Positions 1 through 5,875 of a stretch of 9,620 bases of DNA are shown piece by piece. Every line of letters starts with the position of its first letter. Positions within the stretch are counted from its first letter, which is position 1. Position numbers and translations under genes: made by a program. Source of the DNA: an uncultured Paenibacillaceae bacterium (lineage in GTDB: Bacteria; Bacillota; Bacilli; Paenibacillales; CALAME01); NCBI GenBank assembly GCA_937983035.1, contig CALKAN010000250.1, forward strand, positions 1 through 9,620, read 5' to 3'. The notes under the pieces are model-generated. The model was not told the origin of the DNA. It worked only from the letters and a program-made list of their open reading frames with translations, and ran no database searches.

Positions 1-639
1 ATTCGCGAAATGCTCGGAGAGACGGTTAATAAATGGGGGTTCGAAGCAGTGCTTTGCGATGATTTCCAACGGATTGTGAATATTTTCATAGAAGAGAAGC
101 CGCACCTATTGCTGCTGGATATTAATCTTCCGGTTTATGACGGCTTTCATTGGTGCAAACAAATCCGTGAAATCTCGAATGTCCCGATCATTTTTCTTTC
201 TTCCCGCAACACGCCGATGGACATGGTGATGGCCATGAACATGGGGGCGGACGATTTTATCCAGAAGCCGTTTTACAACGAAGTGCTCATCGCAAAAATG
301 AAGGCTCTGCTGCGCAGAACGTATTCGTATGTCGATGCGGCTCCCAGCATCATCGAACATGACGGCGTCATTCTGAATTTAAGCGAAGGCAAAGTGCTCT
401 ATCAAGATAAAGCAGCTGATTTGACGAAAAACGAATTCAAAATTTTCAGCTTGCTGATGCAGCACAAAGGCAGCATTGTCAGCAGAGAAAAGATCATGCG
501 CAGCCTGTGGGAAAATGAAAGTTTTATCGATGACAATACGCTAGCGGTAAACATGACGCGCATACGAAAAAAACTGAGCGACATTGGCAAGGATGGATTC
601 ATTACAACGATCAAAGGAGAAGGGTATATTATCAAATGA
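1..639 (+). CDS. OmpR-family response regulator, BceR/GraR-like, 5' end outside the window
   Basis: This is a DNA-binding response regulator that the downstream kinase probably phosphorylates. The frame is open from base 1, and codons for I-R-E precede the first ATG at base 10, so the true start lies upstream and the acidic pair of the receiver domain is missing. The phosphoacceptor Asp is codon 118-120, in LLLLDINLP. It is followed by the conserved switch Ser in FLSSRN and the Lys in IQKPF. The C-terminal half is an OmpR/PhoB winged helix, with TKNEF, then REKIMRSLW, then a final TIKGEGYII. The stretches DGFHWC, IIFLSSR and GADDFIQKPF are typical of the BceR/GraR subgroup, which controls peptide-antibiotic resistance transporters. 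That role is inferred from family resemblance, because no target operon is visible here. The stop codon overlaps the kinase start by 4 nt (ATGA), so the two are co-translated. Confidence 0.93.
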   Translation: MREMLGETVNKWGFEAVLCDDFQRIVNIFIEEKPHLLLLDINLPVYDGFHWCKQIREISNVPIIFLSSRNTPMDMVMAMNMGADDFIQKPFYNEVLIAKMKALLRRTYSYVDAAPSIIEHDGVILNLSEGKVLYQDKAADLTKNEFKIFSLLMQHKGSIVSREKIMRSLWENESFIDDNTLAVNMTRIRKKLSDIGKDGFITTIKGEGYIIK

Positions 640-1661
640 AGTTTTTGCGATATTTGGAAGACAAGCGGCGATTTATTGCCTTGCAGTTGACGCTGATGTC
701 ATTTGTTGCCCTGATGATGATCACAAGCGCAAACAGCCGGTATGATGCCGGAGATCTGATCTATACGTTGGCAGGCTTCGCCCTTTTGACAGTCATTTAT
801 CTCATCTTCGGATACTTTGCCCATCGCTCTCATTGCCGAACATTACATGAAATGATCAACAGCAAAGCCGATGACGCATCCGCGATGCTGCCGCAGCCTC
901 GAAACGAAGAACAGCGGTTGTACAGCAAAATCATCAAAAAGATGCATCGGCAACATATGGAAAAGACCGAGCAAATTTACAATGAGAAAATGGAATTTCA
1001 AGACTACATTATATCTTGGGTTCACGAAGTGAAATCGCCGATTACGGCATGCATCTTGTTGATTCAGCAAAGCGCAGGCAAAACCGTGGAAGAAGTGACT
1101 GATAAGATCGAAGATGAAATCCAGCGGATCGACCATTACGTGGAGCAAGCCCTGTATTATTCCAGAATCGACGCCTTTTCTAAAGATTACTTCATTTCCG
1201 AAGTTTCGGCTAATCAAATTGTTCGTTCCAGCGTAAAGAAGCACGCGAAACAATTCATCGCCAAACGCATTCGCTTTGCGATGCCAGAAGAAGAACAGCG
1301 GGTGCACAGCGACGCGAAGTGGCTCGGTTTCATCATCGATCAAATCATGGCGAATGCTTTAAAATATACAGACAATCACGGCATGATCACCTGCTCTTTT
1401 GAAGAAGACAAGGAAGAGAAGCGTCTCTGCATTCGAGATTCGGGCATCGGCGTGCATCCCGAAGATATCGGCCGATTGTTCGAGAAAGGATTTACAGGCT
1501 CGACCGGAAGGCAAGAAAAGAAATCGACCGGCATGGGGCTGTATCTGGCGGATCAGATGGCCGCCAAACTCGGACACCGCTTGTCCGTTCGATCCGAACA
1601 AGGGAAATATACCGAAGTGATCATCCATTTTCCGAAATCGACGCAGCTGTTTCATTTTTAA
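636..1661 (+). CDS. Intramembrane-sensing histidine kinase, BceS/GraS-like
   Basis: This 341-residue sensor kinase has two transmembrane helices, at about residues 13-30 and 42-62. Only about 11 residues lie between them, so it has almost no extracellular sensor domain. That is the hallmark of intramembrane-sensing kinases, which usually take their signal from a partner ABC transporter. The phosphoacceptor is His130 in SWVHEVKSP. The ATP-binding domain shows the N box (Asn240 in QIMANALKYT), the G1 box DSGIGV (268-273), an F box LFEKGFTG (281-288) and the G2 box TGMGLYL (298-304). All key residues are present and the protein looks active. An AAAGGAG site lies inside the end of the response regulator gene. 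The usual partner, a BceAB-type exporter with a large extracellular loop, does not follow. The next gene is convergent, so the transporter is upstream of the window or elsewhere. The actual inducer cannot be told from sequence. Confidence 0.93.
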   Translation: MKFLRYLEDKRRFIALQLTLMSFVALMMITSANSRYDAGDLIYTLAGFALLTVIYLIFGYFAHRSHCRTLHEMINSKADDASAMLPQPRNEEQRLYSKIIKKMHRQHMEKTEQIYNEKMEFQDYIISWVHEVKSPITACILLIQQSAGKTVEEVTDKIEDEIQRIDHYVEQALYYSRIDAFSKDYFISEVSANQIVRSSVKKHAKQFIAKRIRFAMPEEEQRVHSDAKWLGFIIDQIMANALKYTDNHGMITCSFEEDKEEKRLCIRDSGIGVHPEDIGRLFEKGFTGSTGRQEKKSTGMGLYLADQMAAKLGHRLSVRSEQGKYTEVIIHFPKSTQLFHF

Positions 1662-1693
1662 AGGAAACGGGCAGATTGCCTGTCATGGATTGC

Positions 1694-1733
1694 AAAAAAA
1701 TGGCTCCAACCGGTAATTTCACCGATTGGAACC
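1694..1733 (-). terminator. Rho-independent terminator of the MetE-like gene
   Basis: Read on the minus strand, arms of 13 nt (1721-1733 and 1702-1714) enclose a 6-nt loop and are followed by a T-run at 1694-1700. In minus-strand RNA the two imperfect positions become G-U wobbles, whereas in plus-strand RNA they would be C-A mismatches. The hairpin is therefore built to end leftward transcription from the methyltransferase gene, whose stop codon lies about 28 nt upstream of the stem. It could weakly affect the converging kinase transcript, but no T-run follows on the plus strand. Confidence 0.85.
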
Positions 1734-1760
1734 AACTTTGGACGATCTCTGTTCTTACCC

Positions 1761-2921
1761 TTATTCGCCCCAATATTGCTGCGCAAGTCTTTGCCCTTGC
1801 TCAATTTTTGCCCATTGCTCGTCTTCCGTCAGTTCGTTGCCGCCGTCACAAGAGGCAAATCCGCATTGATGCGATAAATACAACCGATCTTTGTCGATGA
1901 TTTGAGAAGCTTCATCCAGCATGGCGAGCGCGCGTTGTTCGTCGTCCAGCGTGTTCGTTTTGCTGGAAAGAAGTCCTAGAACGATCTCTGTATCCGGTCT
2001 GTCTTTGAATGCTTGCAGCGCATCAAGCGAACCCGCGCGCTCATCATCCCACTCCAAGAAGAAACGATCATATTTCAACTGCTTCAGAAACAGATTCGAA
2101 ATTTTCAAGTAAGAGCCCGCTCCCATATTGCGGCTGTCATAGTTCCCGCGGCAGTTATGCGTCCACATTTTCAGCCCGAGACTGTGACCGAAGTCGATCA
2201 ATGCATTGTTGATTTCGATAAACTCCGATGCAAGCGCCTCGACTTCTTCATGGTTAATATTTCCGCCCGTGAACGGCGAGTTCGGATTATCATCGGCAAA
2301 AATCTGCCACAAGCAGTCGTCAAGCTGCAATATTTTTCCTCCTGCGGCTGCATACTCTTCCACAAACTCGCGATAAGCACGAAGCAGTCCTTCTTTCAAT
2401 TGTTCCGGCGTCGCATAGACGGACTCTTCCTTGCCCATATTGTCCGACCAGAGCAACTCCCCGTAAATGTGAGACGGCGACGGGATGCACAGCTTCGTCT
2501 CATGATCGCCTGCGAGAGCTTTCAACTGCTTGTATATCGTAATAAAATGATGATTTTTCCCGCTCAGCTCACCCTTGATCCGAATGCCGATGTCACGGCG
2601 CGTTTCGTATGTTTTCGTTTCATCCTTGTCACGGAAGAAGTATCCATGATCAGCAATAAAACGTTCCACATTCGCCAGTCCCCACACGAAATCGAGATGC
2701 CACAGCGATTTGGAATACTCGCCGTCCGTAATGACCGTAATTCCTTGTTCGATCTGCTTGTTCACAACGGCTTTAATCGCCTCAGTTTCCGTTTCTTTAT
2801 ACCCTTCGAAATCATCATAAAATGGATACGCGATATCGTCGCGATGTTCAATTTGCTTTTTATACTCCAACAAATTCGACGGACGCAGCAAGCTTCCTAC
2901 AATTTGAAATCTTTTGCTCAT
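1761..2921 (-). CDS. Cobalamin-independent methionine synthase (MetE) C-terminal-like protein, YxjG/YxjH type
   Basis: This 386-residue protein matches the catalytic half of cobalamin-independent methionine synthase and lacks the MetE N-terminal domain, like Bacillus YxjG and YxjH. Such proteins are thought to move a methyl group to homocysteine, or act in related methyl/sulfur recycling, with a zinc-activated thiol. Likely zinc ligands are His255 and Cys257 (THNCRGN), Glu290 (FFLEWDDERAG) and Cys353 (HQCGFAS). An acidic substrate-binding segment, LQLDDCLW, is near residue 200. An upstream in-frame ATG at 2930 directly abuts the GGGAGG at 2931-2936, with no spacer. The ATG at 2921 has a 9-nt spacer, so I chose it. 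The LysR gene lies upstream on the same strand, and the intergenic region has its own promoter and an inverted repeat. I see no S-box riboswitch, which commonly precedes the Bacillus homologues. The exact methyl donor is unknown. Confidence 0.9.
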   Translation of the reverse strand: MSKRFQIVGSLLRPSNLLEYKKQIEHRDDIAYPFYDDFEGYKETETEAIKAVVNKQIEQGITVITDGEYSKSLWHLDFVWGLANVERFIADHGYFFRDKDETKTYETRRDIGIRIKGELSGKNHHFITIYKQLKALAGDHETKLCIPSPSHIYGELLWSDNMGKEESVYATPEQLKEGLLRAYREFVEEYAAAGGKILQLDDCLWQIFADDNPNSPFTGGNINHEEVEALASEFIEINNALIDFGHSLGLKMWTHNCRGNYDSRNMGAGSYLKISNLFLKQLKYDRFFLEWDDERAGSLDALQAFKDRPDTEIVLGLLSSKTNTLDDEQRALAMLDEASQIIDKDRLYLSHQCGFASCDGGNELTEDEQWAKIEQGQRLAQQYWGE

Positions 2922-2964
2922 TTTCGTCATCCTCCCGTGTATTCACTGCTGTTGCATTCTTGTT

Positions 2965-2990
2965 CCAATGTTCCGGGCCCTGGTTATTGG
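2965..2990 (-). other. Possible weak leader hairpin of the methyltransferase mRNA
   Basis: The arms CCAAT and ATTGG flank a GC-rich centre that includes the self-complementary GGGCCC. It falls between the predicted transcription start (about 2994) and the ribosome binding site. The stem is short and no U-run follows, so it is not a terminator. A regulatory role is only a possibility. Confidence 0.25.
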
Positions 2991-3000
2991 ATTTAAACTC

Positions 3001-3009
3001 AGTATAACA
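3001..3009 (-). promoter_or_regulatory. Extended -10 promoter for the MetE-like gene
   Basis: On the minus strand the sequence reads TGT followed by TATACT. This is an extended -10 element with five of six consensus bases in the hexamer, giving a start near 2994 and a leader of about 70 nt. No good -35 hexamer is found at 16-18 bp: the bases there read ACCTTA at 17 bp. This fits a promoter that depends on an activator. The -10 lies inside the left arm of the inverted repeat described separately. Confidence 0.5.
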
Positions 3010-3055
3010 CTAGGAATTGAATATAAGGTAACACCAAAAATATATTCCTTGTTAT
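3004..3055. promoter_or_regulatory. Inverted repeat, candidate LysR-regulator binding site
   Basis: ATAACACTAGGAAT (3004-3017) is repeated in inverted form as ATTCCTTGTTAT (3044-3055). The arms differ only by a 2-nt insertion. They bracket the -35 region, and one overlaps the -10 of the MetE-like gene. LysR-type proteins usually bind such dyads upstream of and over the promoters they control. Assignment to the adjacent LysR gene is inference from proximity. Confidence 0.4.
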
Positions 3056-3069
3056 AGCTTTAAGCTATA
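3053..3069. repeat. Perfect AT-rich palindrome between the LysR and MetE-like genes
   Basis: TATAGCTT and AAGCTATA form two perfect 8-nt arms around a single base. The palindrome overlaps the right arm of the neighbouring inverted repeat by three bases and lies about 30 nt after the LysR stop codon. There is no T-run on the minus strand, so it is not a standard terminator. An operator half of the upstream activation region is possible. Confidence 0.35.
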
Positions 3070-3097
3070 TCAAAATGTGATGCGGCAGCAAGTTCTT

Positions 3098-4012
3098 TTA
3101 TGCCTTCCCCGTCAATTCATCGATCGATTCTTTTAAATATTGGAGATAAATGTTGGCGAGCTTGCTGTTGGTCACATTTTTATGCTTGATATAGCCGACC
3201 GTAATCCGTTCATCCACTTGCAAAGGGACGGGGACGATATCGCGATTCAGCTTGTTGTCAATAACGCCTGTCGAAATCGTGTACCCGTTCAGACCGATCA
3301 CTAGATTAAACAAAGTCGCGCGGTCCGTGACGCGAATATTTTTAGGACGGGACAAGGTGCTCAAAATTTCTTCCGAAAAATAAAAGGAATTGTATTCCCC
3401 TTGCTCATACGAAAGATAAGGATAAGGCAGCAAATCTTCCAGCGTAACAAAATCTTTCTTAGCGAGCGGATTGCTCGAACTGACAAACACATGCGGTTTG
3501 GCAACAAACAATTCGTGGAAAGTTAAGTTTCCTTCTCTTAAAAATTTTTGGATGACATTTCGATTAAAATCGTTCATGTACAATACGCCAAGTTCGCTTC
3601 TAAGATTTTTCACGTCATCGATAATTTCGTACGTCTTCGTTTCCCGCAGCGTAAATTCATATTCATCCCGGTCATATTCTTGCAGAAGCCGAACAAAGGC
3701 GCTGACGACAAAAGCGTAATGCTGCGCTGAGACGGAAAAATTTTGCTGCGGCGTTTTATAATTCAAATACCGGCTTTCAAGCAGTTCCGCCTGTTCCACC
3801 ACTTGCCTCGCATAACCGAGAAACTCAGAACCTTCGGGCGTAATCACGATCCCCCTGTTCGTGCGGGTGAAAATGGTAATGCCGATTTCTTCCTCCAATT
3901 CTTTCAGCGCATTGGAAAGGCTTGGCTGACTAATGTACAGTTTCTGCGCCGCCTTATTGATCGATCGGCATTTCGCTACTTCGATGACATATTTCAACTG
4001 TTGTAACGTCAT
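3098..4012 (-). CDS. LysR-family transcriptional regulator, probably of sulfur amino acid metabolism
   Basis: This 304-residue protein has the standard LysR layout. An N-terminal winged HTH covers about residues 1-60 (MTLQQLKYV, then SINKAAQKLYISQPSLSNALKELEE in the recognition region, then FTRTNRGI.TPEG). A linker helix follows, then a periplasmic-binding-protein-like effector domain from about residue 90. The N-terminal sequence and the segment SVSAQHYAFV recall the Firmicutes CmbR/FhuR/MetR-like group, which control cysteine and methionine genes. That is a resemblance recalled from memory, not a search result. The start is supported by GAAAGGGG six bases upstream of the ATG. The gene lies directly upstream of the MetE-like gene on the same strand, 176 nt away, and the intervening dyad is a likely binding site. 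The effector is unknown; acetylserine and homocysteine are known effectors in related proteins. Confidence 0.9.
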   Translation of the reverse strand: MTLQQLKYVIEVAKCRSINKAAQKLYISQPSLSNALKELEEEIGITIFTRTNRGIVITPEGSEFLGYARQVVEQAELLESRYLNYKTPQQNFSVSAQHYAFVVSAFVRLLQEYDRDEYEFTLRETKTYEIIDDVKNLRSELGVLYMNDFNRNVIQKFLREGNLTFHELFVAKPHVFVSSSNPLAKKDFVTLEDLLPYPYLSYEQGEYNSFYFSEEILSTLSRPKNIRVTDRATLFNLVIGLNGYTISTGVIDNKLNRDIVPVPLQVDERITVGYIKHKNVTNSKLANIYLQYLKESIDELTGKA

Positions 4013-4043
4013 GGCAAACCCCTTTCTAAACCATATAAATTGT

Positions 4044-4052
4044 ATTATATCA
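4044..4052 (-). promoter_or_regulatory. Extended -10 promoter for the LysR gene
   Basis: On the minus strand the bases read TGA followed by a perfect TATAAT, an extended -10 element. The predicted start is near 4037, leaving a short leader with the GAAAGGGG ribosome binding site. No good -35 is visible at the standard distance. The surroundings are very AT-rich, so chance matches are possible. Confidence 0.5.
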
Positions 4053-4172
4053 AATATAAACGCATCCCATTTGCGGCACGAACCTCATGCGCTGACCATG
4101 CCTGTCAACTGAGAAATAAAGCAGACCTGTTTCATTAACCGAAAGCACGACCTTTCATAATTGCAGCCATGC
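4053..4172. other. Intergenic stretch without a recognised gene
   Basis: Between the LysR promoter and the carbamate kinase terminator I see no open frame with a ribosome binding site. A minus-strand TTGACA (4103-4108) has no -10 at the right distance. A short GAAAG/CTTTC dyad at 4141-4156 is too small to interpret. The stretch probably holds only upstream sequence of the LysR promoter. Confidence 0.4.
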
Positions 4173-4218
4173 AAAAAAAACCCGCTTTTGTTTAGCACAT
4201 GCAAAAACAAAAGCGAGT
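4173..4218 (-). terminator. Rho-independent terminator of the carbamate kinase gene
   Basis: Arms at 4205-4218 and 4180-4193 form a 14-bp stem in minus-strand RNA with one G-U pair. The loop is about 11 nt, and a run of eight T residues follows (4173-4180, the last overlapping the stem). The terminator lies about 65 nt downstream of the carbamate kinase stop codon and separates that gene from the LysR gene. Confidence 0.88.
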
Positions 4219-4282
4219 TCGATCATCCATTCATCGAAATGGAATGGCTGGCACCTGTGCTTGAATCGTGCCGCGCACAGAT

Positions 4283-5248
4283 TTATTTATAAACTGGGGC
4301 GTGAGCGCTGCTGTAAATATGAGTGCCGCTTTTCATTTCTAAAGCCAAATCCGCTTCTTCCATGGCACAGATGATGGAAGAGCCGCCTTGCCGGGCAAAA
4401 TCACAAGCCGCTTCAACTTTCGGGCCCATGCTGCCCGAACTGAAATGCCCTTCTTTAATATACTTTTCCAAGTCTTCCACGGATATTCTGCTCAACGGCT
4501 CTTGATTCTCTTTGCCGTAATTAATATATACGTAATCAGTCGCTGTCAAGATGAGAAACACATCTGCACCGATCTGGGAAGCCAGCTTGCTGCTGCTGCG
4601 ATCTTTATCAATGACAGCTTCAATGCCTCTGTAAGTTCCATTGGCGCGCCGAACGACAGGAATGCCGCCTCCGCCGCAAGTAATCACAATATGGCCGCTT
4701 TGTATTAATTGTTGGATCGTATCTCCTTCAACGATATGCAGCGGTTCCGGCGAAGGAACAACTCTGCGCCAGCCGCGGTTGGAATCTTCTTTCACCGTCC
4801 AATTTTTTTCCTTGGCCAGCTGTTTCGCTTCTTCTTCGGTATAAAACGGGCCGATCGGCTTCTCCGGATTCAAAAAAGCCGGATCGTCAGGCGAAACTTC
4901 AACCCTGGTAATCACGCTGACAACGGATTTTTCAATTCCAAGCAGTTTCAATTCATTTTGCAGCGCTTGCTGCATCATATAAGCAATTAAACCTTGGCTT
5001 TCAGCGTTCAGCGCATCTAATGGGAGTGCAGGAACAACGTGCGCGGCTTCTTCATTTTGCCGCAAAATGTTGCCAATCTGCGGCCCGTTGCCATGAGTCA
5101 CGACGAGTCTGAAGCCGTCTTGCACGAGTTTAGCCAAAAACTTGCAGCTCACATTAATGTTGTGCATTTGATTTTCAAACGTCGCCTCTTGCTTTGGACG
5201 CAGTATGGCGTTTCCCCCCAAGGCTACAAGAACTGTCTTTTCTTTCAT
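4283..5248 (-). CDS. arcC: Carbamate kinase
   Basis: This 321-residue cytosolic enzyme belongs to the amino-acid kinase fold. It catalyses reversible phosphoryl transfer between carbamoyl phosphate and ADP, usually making ATP at the end of arginine, agmatine or purine-ureide breakdown. Visible signatures are the phosphate-binding ALGGNA (9-14), THGNGPQ (51-57), CGGGGIPV (191-198), IDKDRSS (213-219), the nucleotide-site segment TATDYVYINYGK (235-246) and GSMGPKVEAA (272-281). An upstream in-frame GTG at 5263 is possible. The ATG at 5248 is favoured because GGGAGAG lies about 6 nt before it and the protein then begins MKEKTVLVALGGNA, as in the family. The C-terminus runs about ten residues past the usual end near SGTHI. 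No arginine deiminase, ornithine or putrescine carbamoyltransferase, or antiporter is adjacent, so the pathway is open. It is a single-gene unit with its own promoter and terminator. Confidence 0.93.
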   Translation of the reverse strand: MKEKTVLVALGGNAILRPKQEATFENQMHNINVSCKFLAKLVQDGFRLVVTHGNGPQIGNILRQNEEAAHVVPALPLDALNAESQGLIAYMMQQALQNELKLLGIEKSVVSVITRVEVSPDDPAFLNPEKPIGPFYTEEEAKQLAKEKNWTVKEDSNRGWRRVVPSPEPLHIVEGDTIQQLIQSGHIVITCGGGGIPVVRRANGTYRGIEAVIDKDRSSSKLASQIGADVFLILTATDYVYINYGKENQEPLSRISVEDLEKYIKEGHFSSGSMGPKVEAACDFARQGGSSIICAMEEADLALEMKSGTHIYSSAHAPVYK

Positions 5249-5301
5249 ACATTTCTCTCCCACGAATCTTTCTCTAGAAGTTCAAGTCGATCGTTCATCT
5301 A

Positions 5302-5323
5302 TCATCATCTGATGAGGAGCATA
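5302..5323 (-). promoter_or_regulatory. Carbamate kinase promoter with overlapping operator-like palindrome
   Basis: On the minus strand TGA plus TATGCT (hexamer at 5318-5323) resembles an extended -10, with a weak TTTATG -35 at 5341-5346 and 17-bp spacing. The perfect dyad TCATCATCTGATGA (5302-5315) would cover the transcription start, a position typical of a repressor site. The promoter match is moderate and the regulator unknown. Confidence 0.4.
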
Positions 5324-5355
5324 TCATAATTGAGATAAAACATAAAGACTATTTT

Positions 5356-5367
5356 GGGCAAATGCCC
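5356..5367. repeat. GGGCA-AA-TGCCC palindrome upstream of the carbamate kinase promoter
   Basis: This perfect 5-bp-arm dyad is centred about 50 bp upstream of the predicted transcription start, where activators often bind. It has no T-run on either strand, so it is not a terminator. No CcpA or ArgR consensus is recognisable at this spot. Confidence 0.35.
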
Positions 5368-5431
5368 ATTCCATCATTCCTTCTTATTATGGCACAAACG
5401 GGGGAATTTGTGAGCATCCATATTCATATTT

Positions 5432-5782
5432 TCAGTGAAAAAATAATGGAATGTAAATAAAAATGCCGAGCAGCAGAACTGCAGACAGAAGCACGATTCC
5501 TTTCCAGCGCTTTCTGCGCCAAAACAAGGCCGAAACGATAATCCCTTGCAAAAAAATGAGCGTGGACCCTGCAGTCGCCAGCCAAATCGAGCCGAACTTC
5601 GCTCCGACTGCATGAATGAATATGCCTGCCGGCATAAGCGCTGTGATAAGGATGAAGCCCGGGCTCTGTTTTATTTTTTGCAATATTCGTCTGCGCTCTG
5701 ATTCCGAAAAGTGATCAAACTCAACAAGGGAAAACCAGCCCGTAATGATCAATATCGCGCCGGTTGCCGTATACCCGCCCAT
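5432..5782 (-). CDS. Small four-helix integral membrane protein of unknown function
   Basis: I do not recognise this 116-residue protein. It has four hydrophobic segments, at about residues 3-21, 41-60, 65-88 and 94-114. The basic clusters RRRILQKIK (30-38) and RRKRWK (89-94) should lie in the cytoplasm, which puts both termini outside. No catalytic motif, cysteine pair or lipobox is visible. An excellent AAAGGAG site sits 7 nt before the ATG, so the gene is very likely real. It follows the SGNH hydrolase gene after 93 nt on the same strand, and the two may share a transcript. A hairpin in the gap could reduce read-through. No clear terminator separates it from the carbamate kinase promoter. 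Confidence 0.75.
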   Translation of the reverse strand: MGGYTATGAILIITGWFSLVEFDHFSESERRRILQKIKQSPGFILITALMPAGIFIHAVGAKFGSIWLATAGSTLIFLQGIIVSALFWRRKRWKGIVLLSAVLLLGIFIYIPLFFH

Positions 5783-5819
5783 GAAATCACTCCTTTATTT
5801 TACTATTGCCCAAATCAAT

Positions 5820-5857
5820 GCCGTTCATGACAAGGAGTGCCTCTGGATGTCACGGCT
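5820..5857. repeat. Imperfect hairpin in the gap between the hydrolase and membrane protein genes
   Basis: GCCG pairs with CGGC, and inside that TGACA pairs with TGTCA, with a 4-nt bulge on one side. The ten-base word GCCGTTCATG occurs at 5820-5829 and again at 5864-5873 in direct orientation. In minus-strand RNA the hairpin is followed only by ATTGATTTGGG, a poor U-tract. It is at best a weak terminator, an attenuator or a leader structure. Confidence 0.35.
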
Positions 5858-5875
5858 GCCGGCGCCGTTCATGCA

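Noticed and set aside
843..1343. Minus-strand 166-codon open frame opposite the histidine kinase
   Set aside because: It overlaps the intact His-box and ATPase-domain coding region, and its composition is that of an antisense shadow.
2013..2996. Plus-strand 327-codon open frame opposite the MetE-like gene
   Set aside because: It mirrors a highly conserved coding sequence with intact zinc ligands, has no ribosome binding site, and its translation shows no recognisable domain.
2922..3097. S-box (SAM) riboswitch or T-box upstream of the MetE-like gene
   Set aside because: The predicted leader is about 70 nt, too short, and shows none of the conserved riboswitch motifs and no terminator/antiterminator pair.
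5393..5412. CACAAA/TTTGTG hairpin after the small membrane protein gene as a terminator
   Set aside because: The stem is only 6 bp and no T-run follows on the minus strand.
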